This document shows, piece by piece, positions 42,823 to 52,393 of a stretch of DNA of 64,000 nt. Each line of letters opens with the position of its first letter. Position 1 is the stretch's first letter. The notes beneath the pieces were generated by a model that was given only the letters and a program-made list of their open reading frames with translations, was not told the origin of the DNA and searched no databases. The position numbers and the translations under genes were made by a program. The DNA is from Nostoc paludosum FACHB-159 (lineage in GTDB: Bacteria; Cyanobacteriota; Cyanobacteriia; Cyanobacteriales; Nostocaceae): the NCBI RefSeq assembly GCF_014698835.1, contig NZ_JACJTU010000012.1, positions 124,001-188,000 on the forward strand, given 5' to 3'.

Positions 42823-45459
42823 TTATGGTTGCCTCAAGAACTCGTTAATAGCATGTAATAATTTATGGAAAGTGTAAGGCTTCGTCAAAAATATATTGAC
42901 ACCAGCATTCGCAGCCTCGACCATCTGGTTGTCCGTTACCATACCACTGATGCCCATAATCTTAACTTGCGGGTTCATTTGCTGCATGATATTAATTGCA
43001 GTTAACCCATCCATTGACGGCATCATCATATCCATCAACACCATACTGATTTTATTTTTATGCTGGGCATACAATGAAATTGCTTCAATGCCGTTAATAG
43101 CTGTCAGGGTTTTGTAGTTGTGGTCTTCTAGTAAAGTTTTACTAATCTCCAAAATAGCGGCTTCATCATCTACAATTAAAATCAATTCTCCATTGCCGTT
43201 AGGCAATTCCAAACTCTCTGCTTGCTGATTTGTAGTTTGGTTAATAGCTGGTAAGTACACCTGAAACTGGGAACCTTTACCTATCTCACTAGAGACTTTC
43301 ACAAAACCATTGTGGTTTTTGACAATGCCAATTACAGTTGACAAACCTAACCCTGTACCTTTGCCTGGTTCTTTAGTTGTGAAAAAGGGTTCAAAAATTC
43401 GCTCTAAAATTAGTGGAGAAATCCCAAATCCTGTATCTGAAATAGTTATAACTACATAGGGGCCAACCTGAGCATTTAGATTTATTTTGGCAAAGCTTTC
43501 ATCAACGAATAAATTATCCGCAGAAATAGATAATGTGCCGCCCTTGGGCATGGCATCACGAGCGTTGACGCATAAATTCATTAACACCTGATGAATTTGA
43601 GTCGGATCTGCCAAGATATTCCAGAGTTTATATGTAGGTCGATTATTGATAACTGCGATCGCTTTGGGAAATGTGCTTTGGACAATTTGCTCAATTTCTA
43701 ACAGTAGGTGTTCTATTTGTAAACAAACACCTTTGCCTTCAGATCTACGGGAAAAAGTCAGAATTTGCTTGACCAAATCCGCCGCACGTTTAGAATTATG
43801 TTCGAGAAGCTTCAGCAGTTGCTGATTGCGTACATCCAGATTGGGAAGTTTGAGCGCCAACATTTCCGTTGAGGACATAATGGGCGTCAGGATATTGTTG
43901 AGGTCGTGGGCAATACCACTTGCCAACGTGCCCAAGCTCTCTAGGCGCTGGGCACGGAGAAATTGGGCAAAGAGTTGTTTTTTCTCTGTGATGTCGGTAT
44001 CAACGGAGAGGATGGATTTAGGTTTCTCTGCTTCATCGCGCATCAGTGTCCATCGACTTTCCACAATAATTTCTTTTCCGTCCTTGGTGACTTTATGTAA
44101 CTCACCTTGCCAGGAACCACCGTCAGTAACGCTTTTTAAAGCTGCTTGCATTTGCGGTGAAGTTTCTTTGCACAAAATCTCTTCTAGGTTCTTTCCTAAA
44201 GCCTCGTGAGCCTCCCAAGCGTACATCCGTTCTGCACCTTGATTCCAGAATAATACTTGGTTTTGAAAATTTCGCACAATGATTGCATCAGAAGTGATAT
44301 CGAGCAGAGCTGCTTGTTCGCGGATTTTCTGTTCGGCCCACTTGCGCTCAATTGTGGTAGCCAATACATTAGCGATCGCCTGCAAAAAATGAATATCATT
44401 TTGGGTAAACTCCCGGAGTCTAGTTGTGTGTGCACCTAAGACACCAAAAGTTTGTTTTTGACCCTGAATAATGACACTAATGCCACTGACCACAGAGTGG
44501 TCAATCAATAATCGTGGCCCTTGAAACCGTGTTTCTTTCCGGAGGTCATAAACAATTACTGGCTCACTGCAAACTAGTGTGTAGGACGCCTGAGTTTCAT
44601 TCTCTGAACTTAATGCTAATTTTAAATTTCCCACCAGCCCTGAGTCCCAACCGACTCCTGAACGTAACAGCAAGGTGTTCCTATCCCCAAGCAGTTCCAA
44701 AACCTTACTGTACTCTACCTCAAGGCTTTGAGTAACCAAGACAACGGCTTTATCCATTAATGCGTCAATATCTAAATTAGCCAGAGCTAACTGACCCAGT
44801 TCAGCCACAGCTGCCTGCTGACGCACACGCGCTCTTAAACCAGATTCCACCCGCTTGCGTTCAGCGAGTTCAGTTTGTACCTGCTCATAAAGTTGAGATT
44901 GCTGGATAGCAATGCCCACCTGTGTTGCCAATTGTTTGAGTAAATCGATTTCCCACGTCTGCCAATGTCGGGGCGCCGTACACTGGTTGGCAACTAATAA
45001 TCCCCACAATTTTTTTCCTTGGAGGATGGGGACTGCCAAGTTTGCCCTCACTTGAAACTGAGTAAGTAAATTCTTATGGCATTCAGTCAGACCATCTGTA
45101 TAAATATCTGCGACAGCTTGGATGCGCCCCTGTCTGTACTCCTCGCCGCGAGTTTCCATAAAATAAGTGTCTTGGACTTGGGTATTCAGAGCAGACATCC
45201 AATTTTGATCGACAGACTCTACCACCACTACGCCGCTGTAGTCTGGTTCAAACTGATACATGAACACTCGATCAACTTGCAGAAACTGACGTACTTCAGT
45301 AACGGTGGTATTCAGAACCTTATCCAAATTCAAACTCTGGCGGATGCGCTGGGCAATTGCCATCACCAATCGTTGCCATTGAATTTGCTGTTGCAGTACC
45401 TCTTTTGCCTGCTTACTATCTGTCAAGTGGCACACTGAATTCAACTCATCGTTGTTCAT
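42823..45459 (-). CDS. Hybrid histidine kinase with cyanobacteriochrome-like GAF (GAF-GAF-PAS-HisKA-HATPase-REC)
   Basis: An 878-aa soluble hybrid kinase. GAF1 (about 30-195) has the cyanobacteriochrome pattern, with Cys127-His128 in TECHKNLLTQFQVRANLAVPI; the second-Cys position of the DXCF class reads DTYF, so at most one thioether is expected. GAF2 (about 225-385) lacks Cys-His. PAS (about 395-510) follows. The kinase core has His518 in SGIAHDLNNILTPI, then the ATPase domain with ISDTGFGISP and GTGLGLSTV. The C-terminal receiver (about 760-875) has Asp810 in VLMDMMMPSMDG. Light sensing is likely if bilin attaches. No output regulator is adjacent. Confidence 0.9.
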   Translation of the reverse strand: MNNDELNSVCHLTDSKQAKEVLQQQIQWQRLVMAIAQRIRQSLNLDKVLNTTVTEVRQFLQVDRVFMYQFEPDYSGVVVVESVDQNWMSALNTQVQDTYFMETRGEEYRQGRIQAVADIYTDGLTECHKNLLTQFQVRANLAVPILQGKKLWGLLVANQCTAPRHWQTWEIDLLKQLATQVGIAIQQSQLYEQVQTELAERKRVESGLRARVRQQAAVAELGQLALANLDIDALMDKAVVLVTQSLEVEYSKVLELLGDRNTLLLRSGVGWDSGLVGNLKLALSSENETQASYTLVCSEPVIVYDLRKETRFQGPRLLIDHSVVSGISVIIQGQKQTFGVLGAHTTRLREFTQNDIHFLQAIANVLATTIERKWAEQKIREQAALLDITSDAIIVRNFQNQVLFWNQGAERMYAWEAHEALGKNLEEILCKETSPQMQAALKSVTDGGSWQGELHKVTKDGKEIIVESRWTLMRDEAEKPKSILSVDTDITEKKQLFAQFLRAQRLESLGTLASGIAHDLNNILTPIMSSTEMLALKLPNLDVRNQQLLKLLEHNSKRAADLVKQILTFSRRSEGKGVCLQIEHLLLEIEQIVQSTFPKAIAVINNRPTYKLWNILADPTQIHQVLMNLCVNARDAMPKGGTLSISADNLFVDESFAKINLNAQVGPYVVITISDTGFGISPLILERIFEPFFTTKEPGKGTGLGLSTVIGIVKNHNGFVKVSSEIGKGSQFQVYLPAINQTTNQQAESLELPNGNGELILIVDDEAAILEISKTLLEDHNYKTLTAINGIEAISLYAQHKNKISMVLMDMMMPSMDGLTAINIMQQMNPQVKIMGISGMVTDNQMVEAANAGVNIFLTKPYTFHKLLHAINEFLRQP

Positions 45460-46057
45460 CTATAAATATGCCTGCTCTAATTTATGAGGTTATCAATATC
45501 TAGTGACTGCTGAGGATTATACTTATGAACTATTGCCTATAACCCATATTTGGTAGGAATAAATGTTATTTATTCCCTGAAACAAGAGGATTTAAATTTT
45601 ACCTTAGTTGTGATTAATTTATATCCTAATTTAGGTGGCAACTGCCACAATATGTATTTCCTTTATTCCAGCATAAATATTAATTTGTAACAACTTCCAG
45701 ACAATATATGTATGTTGAGCCAGCCAATGAGATAAGGTCATTCATCTGGCTTAGACACAGCTTTTTACTCTGTTTTGACTATAAATACTAGAATTATTGT
45801 GAGATTTTTATTGCTGATGTAATTTCATAAAAAAGTGGCATTCTTTTGTAAAGACTAAGTAGGTCGGTGTTGAAAATTGTCGTTATGACAAGGCAGGAGG
45901 CAGAAGGCAGAAGGCAGAAGGGAAGAGTTTTTTGGGCAACTTTACTTTTAGTTACATATTTTGGTTTTTTTACGCTGTTCTACTTATATACTCTGTATTT
46001 TCTAAAATTTACGTGAATTCGACGAACCTCGCTCTGGCTGCAAAGGGACAACTGACT
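45460..46057. other. 598-bp intergenic region
   Basis: AT-rich. Holds a run of aggcaga/aaggcag units at about 45893-45920. No gene or RNA seen. The stretch near 45700-45800 looks like a promoter region for the hybrid kinase, without a recognisable operator. Confidence 0.4.
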
Positions 46058-47530
46058 TCAGCTTGATGACACGAATTTGTTACTCTGCGGCAAACTAAGG
46101 GTAAATGCTGTTTGACCAACAGATGTTGCTGAATCAAGGATGAGATCGCCTCGATGTGCGCGGACAATTTCACGGGCTAGGCTCAGTCCGAGTCCAATTC
46201 CTTCGACTTTGCGGGTGCGGGCACGATCGCCACGATAAAATCGGTCAAAAAGGCGGGAGCGATCGCCCTCTGGAATATCTTTTGATGCGTTGGCGATCGT
46301 AACTTGGAGCGTTTTTTGATTTTGATGAGCGTGAATTTTTATCCAACCGTTGGGGAGATTATATTTGATGGCATTACTCAACAGATTTTGTAGAACTTGA
46401 ATTAGGAGATCGCGATCGCCTTGTACCTTTAGACCATCAGGAATATCGCTTTGCACTTTCAAATGAGGAGCTAGGAGTTCTACATCCTCTAACATTTCCA
46501 CGAGCAACTCAGACATATCCACTTCAACCAAATACAAGCTCATTTGTCCTGCATCTGCTAAAGACAACAGCAAAAGTTTCCGCATAATGCCGCTTAATCG
46601 GCGCACTTCATCCAAAAGGTTGCTTAGGCGCTGTTGCACTTCCGATCCAGGTTCAACCTGTTGCAGTGTTCGTTCTAATTCGCCTTGGAGAATGGTGAGT
46701 GGGGTTTTCAGTTCGTGAGCAGCATCAGCACTGAAGCGAGAAGCTTGTGTAAAACTGCGTTCTAAGCGTTCTAGCATTTGGTTAAACACGCCAATCAGTT
46801 CCACAAATTCAACATCCGTTGTGCCAATGGGAATCCGCCGATCTAGGCCTTTGACGGTTACCTGTTGAATGACGCCTGTTAATTGATGGATGGGGCGCAA
46901 AGCACTACCAGCAACCACCCATGCCCCGACGGCAACCAGCAAAAGCGCTCCCGGAATTGATACAAGAAAAATATTGCGAATAATAGCCATCTCTTGATTG
47001 ACGGTTTGGAGGCTGACGGCAATGGCAATGTGAGCATTGGGGAATCTAGCAGCCCCAATCCGCCAACTTCCTGTCGCTGTCTGCTGAGAGATAAATTGAG
47101 GTGGGCGAGGAAAAGGTGGATTTATATTCTTAGGTATCGGGGGTCGTTCTCTATTCAAGGGCGGTGGCAAAGGTGCCAAGTCAATCTGCCGAAGCAATAG
47201 ACGATTCAAATCGAGGTCGCCTTGTACTGCGTCGGATTGATAAACTGTTTTGCTGTTTGTGTCCAGCACTAACAGTGCAACTGGAGTTTTTGTATTTGTT
47301 CCTAAGGTATGGGTTAATAAGTCTTCATAACGCTGCCATCGCTCTGGTTCGGGTAGAGGTTCGGGTGGACGGTTTGCCCGCATTAATTGATTTAACTGTT
47401 CTGCGTCAAGGCGACTGATTTTAGCCTCATAAATCTGAAACCAAGAAACTGCACCAAACCCAACTAATGCACTTCCAGCTAAACCCGCAGACAACAGGGC
47501 AATCCGCAATCGAAACGATGGGCGCTTCAT
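46058..47530 (-). CDS. Membrane sensor histidine kinase (HAMP-HisKA-HATPase)
   Basis: A 490-aa OmpR-partner type kinase. Two membrane segments (about 8-33 and 185-207) frame a periplasmic sensor of ~150 residues that is rich in Pro and Arg (LPPPLNRERPPIPKNINPPFPRPP). HAMP follows (about 205-258), then His272 in SADAAHELKTPLTILQGELE, and the ATPase domain with LIQVLQNLLSNAIKYN, RLFDRFYRGDR and GIGLGLSLAREIV. It lies 141 bp downstream of the response regulator on the same strand. The periplasmic Pro-rich loop and the divergent secreted Pro-rich repeat protein suggest an envelope signal, which is inference. Confidence 0.92.
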   Translation of the reverse strand: MKRPSFRLRIALLSAGLAGSALVGFGAVSWFQIYEAKISRLDAEQLNQLMRANRPPEPLPEPERWQRYEDLLTHTLGTNTKTPVALLVLDTNSKTVYQSDAVQGDLDLNRLLLRQIDLAPLPPPLNRERPPIPKNINPPFPRPPQFISQQTATGSWRIGAARFPNAHIAIAVSLQTVNQEMAIIRNIFLVSIPGALLLVAVGAWVVAGSALRPIHQLTGVIQQVTVKGLDRRIPIGTTDVEFVELIGVFNQMLERLERSFTQASRFSADAAHELKTPLTILQGELERTLQQVEPGSEVQQRLSNLLDEVRRLSGIMRKLLLLSLADAGQMSLYLVEVDMSELLVEMLEDVELLAPHLKVQSDIPDGLKVQGDRDLLIQVLQNLLSNAIKYNLPNGWIKIHAHQNQKTLQVTIANASKDIPEGDRSRLFDRFYRGDRARTRKVEGIGLGLSLAREIVRAHRGDLILDSATSVGQTAFTLSLPQSNKFVSSS

Positions 47531-47671
47531 ATCAAGTTCAGGTAGTTACGAAGAAAGGCAGAAGGCAGAAGGCAGAAGTGATGATTAGTATCAAGCCAAC
47601 TGAGCCTCCTGAATTATGATTCAAATATCTTTGCATTAGCCCTAATAATAAGTCTTCAGCCGGAGACGATA

Positions 47672-48376
47672 TCATAGTTTCTCATCTGGTTTGCGAAACC
47701 GATATCCAACCCCGCGAATGCTTTCAATCAAGCCTGCTTCTTCAATGGGGTCAATTTTTTTGCGAATTCGTTGGATACACACATCGACGACGTTGGTGTT
47801 GGGGTTAAAGTCGTAACCCCAAACGTGTTCTAGAATTTGAGTGCGGGTGAAAACTCGTCCGGGAGAGCGCATGAGATATTCCAGCAGATTAAACTCGCGG
47901 CTAGTAAGTTCGATCGCCCGTTGATTATAGGTGACTTCCCGCGTGATGCGATCGAGCTTGAGCGACCCAACCACAAGCAAATTTTGGCGTAGGCGTAGCC
48001 CGTCGTAGACATCGCCCACACTCCGGCGCACAACTGCATGAATTCGAGCCGCTAATTCTTCCACAAAAAATGGTTTGGCTATGTAATCATCGGCTCCCAA
48101 ATTTAAACCGGAAAGGCGATCGTCGAGTTCATTACGAGCCGTTAATAAAATTACTGGAGTATTTCGCCCTGAGCGCCTTAGTTGCTTGAGAATCGATAGC
48201 CCATCCTTACCCGGCACCATAATATCAAGTACGATCGCATCATATTCGTTATCTAATGCCCGCAGATATCCTTCATCACCATTGTCGCAGTAGTCTACGA
48301 CAAATCCTTGCTCCTTCAATCCAGCCCGGACGAAGTTAGCAATTTTGGCTTCATCTTCGACAAACAGAATGTTCAC
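47672..48376 (-). CDS. OmpR/PhoB-family response regulator
   Basis: A 234-aa regulator. Receiver domain with acidic pocket VEDE, phospho-acceptor Asp51 in IVLDIMVPGKDG and Lys in DYIAKPF. Winged-helix output with ELTSREFNLLEYLMRSPGRVFTRTQILEHVWGYDF and VVDVCIQRIRKKID, IRGVGYRF. The linker (about 122-133, GDVYDGLRLRQN) is encoded by a dispersed repeat (47986-48016) that includes tagcccgtcgtagacat, also present outside genes at 34972-34988. It is followed by its kinase and is divergent from a secreted repeat protein, the likely target. Confidence 0.93.
   Translation of the reverse strand: MNILFVEDEAKIANFVRAGLKEQGFVVDYCDNGDEGYLRALDNEYDAIVLDIMVPGKDGLSILKQLRRSGRNTPVILLTARNELDDRLSGLNLGADDYIAKPFFVEELAARIHAVVRRSVGDVYDGLRLRQNLLVVGSLKLDRITREVTYNQRAIELTSREFNLLEYLMRSPGRVFTRTQILEHVWGYDFNPNTNVVDVCIQRIRKKIDPIEEAGLIESIRGVGYRFRKPDEKL
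47986..48016. repeat. Dispersed repeat inside the response regulator gene
   Basis: Core tagcccgtcgtagacat at 47996-48012, identical over 17 nt to an intergenic copy at 34972-34988. The surrounding ggcgtaggcg and cgcc suggest the longer Nostoc-type repeat. It encodes the interdomain linker. Confidence 0.7.
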
Positions 48377-48436
48377 AAATAATATTGATTACTTGACAAT
48401 TATTCTTCCATTGTAAATTCATTACCTTTGAGTTGA

Positions 48437-48454
48437 AATTACAAAAATGTAATT
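48437..48454. promoter_or_regulatory. Candidate operator between regulator and secreted repeat protein
   Basis: Arms aattaca and tgtaatt separated by aaaa, a perfect 7-bp inverted repeat. Further TGTAA half-sites follow at 48471 (tgtaatt) and 48499 (tgtaagc). OmpR-type regulators bind such tandem sites. It is 61 bp upstream of the regulator and about 70 bp upstream of the divergent gene. Confidence 0.5.
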
Positions 48455-48521
48455 CAGAAACGAAGCCAGTTGTAATTTTGAGGCGGCTTAATCAAAAATG
48501 TAAGCAACAATTTCGAGGTTA

Positions 48522-49154
48522 ATGATAATGAATATTCGTCAAGTTTTAGTGCTAACTGCGATTCCTGTTTGGTTGGGTACATTTGGTTTTATGTCACTCA
48601 CTCAGGCAAATGCCGCTAATAAATTCCAACAAATTGCACAAGCAACAGATACTCCCAACCAACCACGGTCAGAAAGGCAGCGTCCGCCTCGTCCCGATTT
48701 GAAAGCGGCTGCGGCAAAGCTGGGAGTCACAGAACAACAATTAAAGGATGCACTGGGAGTTCCTGCTAATCCTCCGACTCCAGGCGATCGCAATCAACGT
48801 CCACCTCGTCCCGATTTGAAAGCGGCTGCGACAAAGTTGGGAGTCACAGAACAACAATTAAAGGATGCCCTGGGAGTCCCCGCTAATCCTCCTGGCGATG
48901 GCCAACGTCCACCTCGTCCTGATTTTAAAGCGGCTGCGACAAAGCTGGGTGTCACAGAACAACAATTAAAGGATGCCCTGGGAGTCCCCGCTAATCCTCC
49001 CACTCCAGGCGATCGCAATCAACGTCCGCCTCGTCCTGATTTGAAAGCGGCTGCGGCAAAGCTGGGTGTCACAGAACAACGATTGATAGACGCTTTGGGT
49101 ATTCCGCCTCGTCCTCAAGGCGATCGCCAAGCACCTCCTCCAGCCGACAACTAG
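48522..49154 (+). CDS. Secreted protein with four 36-39-residue Pro-rich/helix repeats
   Basis: A 210-aa protein with a signal peptide (RQVLVLTAIPVWLGTFGFMSLTQANA). The mature part consists of four near-identical units, each a proline-rich start (QRPPRPDLKAAAAKLG) and an amphipathic helix (VTEQQLKDALGVPANPP). DNA units start near 48681, 48798, 48906 and 49023, so the period is 117, 108 and 117 bp. The function is not recognised. Divergent from the OmpR-type system, with TGTAATT sites between, it may be a regulated periplasmic protein that feeds back on the kinase. A second ATG at 48528 is an equally good start. Confidence 0.8.
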   Translation: MIMNIRQVLVLTAIPVWLGTFGFMSLTQANAANKFQQIAQATDTPNQPRSERQRPPRPDLKAAAAKLGVTEQQLKDALGVPANPPTPGDRNQRPPRPDLKAAATKLGVTEQQLKDALGVPANPPGDGQRPPRPDFKAAATKLGVTEQQLKDALGVPANPPTPGDRNQRPPRPDLKAAAAKLGVTEQRLIDALGIPPRPQGDRQAPPPADN

Positions 49155-49191
49155 TTTAATAATCAACCTGTTCAAACAGTTGAAAACGAAT

Positions 49192-49220
49192 GTAGAGACG
49201 TAGCATTGCTACGTCTCTAC
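49192..49220. terminator. Palindrome of the GTAG...CTAC family between convergent genes
   Basis: Arms gtagagacgtagca (49192-49205) and tgctacgtctctac (49207-49220) with a single central T, exact reverse complements. It lies between the ends of the repeat-protein gene and the 1039-aa gene. Confidence 0.75.
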
Positions 49221-49273
49221 AAGGGTTTACGGTAATGCAAAATTAATTTCTGGAGACTTCCGTGGTAACCAGC

Positions 49274-52200
49274 TTACCAAGGTAAAGATAACCCCGTAAC
49301 TGCGATCGCACCTGCAACAGCACTAGCCGCTAGAGAAGTCAATGCTGTGCCAAATATCCACCAAGCTGCATTGGCAACGGTTTTTTTGGTTTCTTCGGCT
49401 TGCTTTTTAGCTTGTTGTTGAATTGCTTTGAGGCGTTTTTGTGTTTCTAGCTGAATGCGTTCGGCTCGTTGTAGTACACCATCCCGTGCGGCTTCTATTT
49501 GGTCGATGATGCGGTTGGCGTCTGCTTGAGAAATATCCTCACGAGAACTCAAGACAGCAACTAAGGTGTTGCGATCGAATTGGCTGAGGCGATCGCGCAA
49601 GGCTTCAAATCCAGCTTGCGGATCGTCAAAGACTTTGGTAAAGTCTTGCTTAATTCCTTCATAGTTGAGTTCTGGACGATCCAAAGAGTTAAGATAGTTG
49701 CGAATTCTTTTGAAAATCCCATCTAAAACTGATTGCACTCTTTGTTGAATATGTTGGAATTGTTCGACAATGGAACTGCGAACAGACTCGATTTGATCCA
49801 CAATTCGGTTAGCTTCTTCTTCTGAAATATCCTCGCGTTGGGATAGCAACGCCACAATTGTCGAACGGTCAAATTTAGCAGCGCGATCGCTTAAATTGCC
49901 AATTCCAGCGCGGGGAGAAGACAACAACAATTGCAAATCGCGTTTGATTCCTTCGGGGTTAAGTTCTTCTTTGTTAGTATTACGCAGGTAATCTTCGAGA
50001 TTTCCTTCAAAATCTAAAATTTGTTGAGTGGTACGCTTTGCTAAACGTCGCGGCGCTCTGACAAGATCGCGAATTGCATCTTCTAGGCGATCGATAATTT
50101 GATTCACTTGTTCTTCGCTCAAATCTCCCCGCTGACTTACCAGTTTCACCAAGGTTTCTCGGTCAACATGAGAAAGGCGATCGCGCAATGCTAATGCACC
50201 TGCTTTCGGGTCATCTAGTAATTTTTCCAAATCCCGCCTAATACCTTCTGGATCGAGTTCTTCCAAATTAGTATTGCGGAGATATTCTGCAATGGCTTTT
50301 GTAGTTTTTTCGTACTGTTCTGTTGCTTGTTGGGGTACTTGCAAAATACTATCTCGGACAGCTTCTAACCGATCTAGGACTTGGTTAATCTGTTCTTCGC
50401 TCAAGTCTCCCCGCTGAGTGAGCAGTTTCACCAGTGTATCGCGGTCAAATTGCGATAAACGCGATCGCAAAAGCCTAATTCCGGCTTGCGGATCTTCTAG
50501 TAAAACTCTAAAATCGCGTTTGATAGTTTCGGGGTTGAGTTCTTCTTTGTTAGTATTCCGTAAATAATCTTCAACTCTTTGCCGCAATTCATCGGCTTTT
50601 ACTTTTGCTTGTGCTTGCAATTCTCTGGCACGATTCAAGATATTATCGCGGTTGCTTTCGAGTTGACTAACAATATTATTAGCTTCTTCTTCACTAATAT
50701 CTTGACGTTGTTGGAGCAATTGTACAAAAGTATCGCGGTCAAATTGACTGAAGCGATCGCTTAATTCTTCAAAACCAGCTTCTGGATCTTCTACTAACCT
50801 CATAAAATCCTGTTCAATAGCTTCCGGATTAAGTTCTTCTTTGCTAGTTGAACGTAGATAATTTTCGATGCGGCTGCGGAAGTCTTGACCTTTTTCTCGC
50901 ACTTGGGCTTGTTTAACAGTTTCTAAAATGTCCTGGCGATCGCTTTCCATTTGTTCGGAAATTTCTGTTACCCTCGCTTCGCTGATATCACCCCGCTGCT
51001 TCAGCAAGTTGACGAAATATTCTTGATTGATTTCCTCTAACTCTCGCCTTACAGTTGTCGGGTCTGCATTCACATCATAGATGACTTCTTTGAATTCTTC
51101 TCTGAGGGTAATACGGTTAAAGTGCCAAGGAAATGAATTCAATATGTAGTCTTCTACATCTGTTTTAATTGTATTTTCCAGCGATATGGGTAATCTTGCT
51201 GTTGCTTCTTCTCTAAAGTTTTGTAACTGTCGTGTAATTTGCTCGACATCAACATCTTGAACTTTCTCTTTCAGTTTTTGCAACTGATTTGTAATTTTGT
51301 TAACATCGATATGAGAAAGGTTCATTCTATCCAATACGGCTGGTACTGCGGCGCTCAAGCCATATTGAACAGCTTGCTTCATTACACCATTACTTTGTTT
51401 TCCATTACCACCTCCAACTGTAACCAACTCCTGAAGTCTTTCACCTAAATTCTCGGAATTGAGTTCTTCAGGAGTCGCAGATTTCAGTAACTTAATTACT
51501 TGCTGTGTGGGATTTTTGCGATTCAAAGCTTGTTGCCAAGCACCTTCTAATTGGTCAGTAATACGATTGATATCTTCTTTAGATAAATCGGTGCGATCGC
51601 TAATTAAATCAACAAACGTTTGCCGATTCACATTTTGCAACAAATCGCTATTAACAACAGATTGGAAATCTGTATCTTGAATCAGCTTGTCAAATTGAGA
51701 ACGAATTTCTTTGATATCTAATTTTGGCAATTGTACAGAAGTCAAAGAACTTTGCAAGGTGTTTCTAATATTTTCAGGGTCAAAGCCTGATGTTAATTCT
51801 CGCCGGACTGCGGCTGTAACTTCTTCTGCTGTGGAAATCAATTGTTGCTTAGCAGAATTAGCGCTAATACCGGTAGTTGCTGTACCGAACAACGCTTGAA
51901 AACCAGAACTCACAGTACTTGCAATAGAACCAATTAAAGAACCTACTGCGGATGAACCAAACCAAATTATCAGGGAAAAATAAATAGACCAGATGACTAC
52001 ACCGATAACCGATCCTAGAAATGCATTTTCGACTAAGCTCAGTTTTACCGCTAGAAAAGAAGCAATAAATAATGCAATACTAGCCGTTACTAATGCCCAA
52101 GAACCGACTTTACCCTGAACCTTACGAATTTTGCTACCCAGCTTTACTGACTCATCATCATCATCTGAGTCAATTTCCCAATTTGAAATTCCTACAGCAA

Positions 52201-52393
52201 CTGAAAGGTTTGTAAATAACAATTGGAAAGCTAAAGCCATTGAAACCCCAGCCAGCAATGCTACTAAGAATTTAGGCCCAGCAAAAAGAACTGATGCTTC
52301 TTCTGGAGTTAGCAGTTGTTGAGCGAAAATCGTAGGTGGTAATCCAAAAGATAGTGAATCCCATCCTAATAAGGTTAAAAAACTTTGAAACAT
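49274..52393 (-). CDS. Large membrane protein with ~95-residue repeats, unknown function
   Basis: A 1039-aa protein. About four membrane helices lie in residues 40-185 and a last one near 1000-1035 (WWIFGTALTSLAASAVAGAIAVTG). Between them are at least five well-kept modules of ~95 residues (about 505, 600, 695, 795 and 890 onward) plus two diverged ones (about 225 and 405). Each has YLRNTNKEELNPEGI, a DP(Q/K/R)AG turn, LSQFDRDTLVKLL and QRGDLSEEQVNQIIDRLE, all helical. No known domain is recognised. Next to it, divergently, is the YflT-like stress protein, so an envelope stress role is a guess. Confidence 0.8.
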   Translation of the reverse strand: MFQSFLTLLGWDSLSFGLPPTIFAQQLLTPEEASVLFAGPKFLVALLAGVSMALAFQLLFTNLSVAVGISNWEIDSDDDDESVKLGSKIRKVQGKVGSWALVTASIALFIASFLAVKLSLVENAFLGSVIGVVIWSIYFSLIIWFGSSAVGSLIGSIASTVSSGFQALFGTATTGISANSAKQQLISTAEEVTAAVRRELTSGFDPENIRNTLQSSLTSVQLPKLDIKEIRSQFDKLIQDTDFQSVVNSDLLQNVNRQTFVDLISDRTDLSKEDINRITDQLEGAWQQALNRKNPTQQVIKLLKSATPEELNSENLGERLQELVTVGGGNGKQSNGVMKQAVQYGLSAAVPAVLDRMNLSHIDVNKITNQLQKLKEKVQDVDVEQITRQLQNFREEATARLPISLENTIKTDVEDYILNSFPWHFNRITLREEFKEVIYDVNADPTTVRRELEEINQEYFVNLLKQRGDISEARVTEISEQMESDRQDILETVKQAQVREKGQDFRSRIENYLRSTSKEELNPEAIEQDFMRLVEDPEAGFEELSDRFSQFDRDTFVQLLQQRQDISEEEANNIVSQLESNRDNILNRARELQAQAKVKADELRQRVEDYLRNTNKEELNPETIKRDFRVLLEDPQAGIRLLRSRLSQFDRDTLVKLLTQRGDLSEEQINQVLDRLEAVRDSILQVPQQATEQYEKTTKAIAEYLRNTNLEELDPEGIRRDLEKLLDDPKAGALALRDRLSHVDRETLVKLVSQRGDLSEEQVNQIIDRLEDAIRDLVRAPRRLAKRTTQQILDFEGNLEDYLRNTNKEELNPEGIKRDLQLLLSSPRAGIGNLSDRAAKFDRSTIVALLSQREDISEEEANRIVDQIESVRSSIVEQFQHIQQRVQSVLDGIFKRIRNYLNSLDRPELNYEGIKQDFTKVFDDPQAGFEALRDRLSQFDRNTLVAVLSSREDISQADANRIIDQIEAARDGVLQRAERIQLETQKRLKAIQQQAKKQAEETKKTVANAAWWIFGTALTSLAASAVAGAIAVTGLSLPW

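Noticed and set aside
48602..49175. Minus-strand frames opposite the repeat protein
   Set aside because: They are antisense shadows of the four repeated units, keeping open only because the repeat lacks reverse stops.
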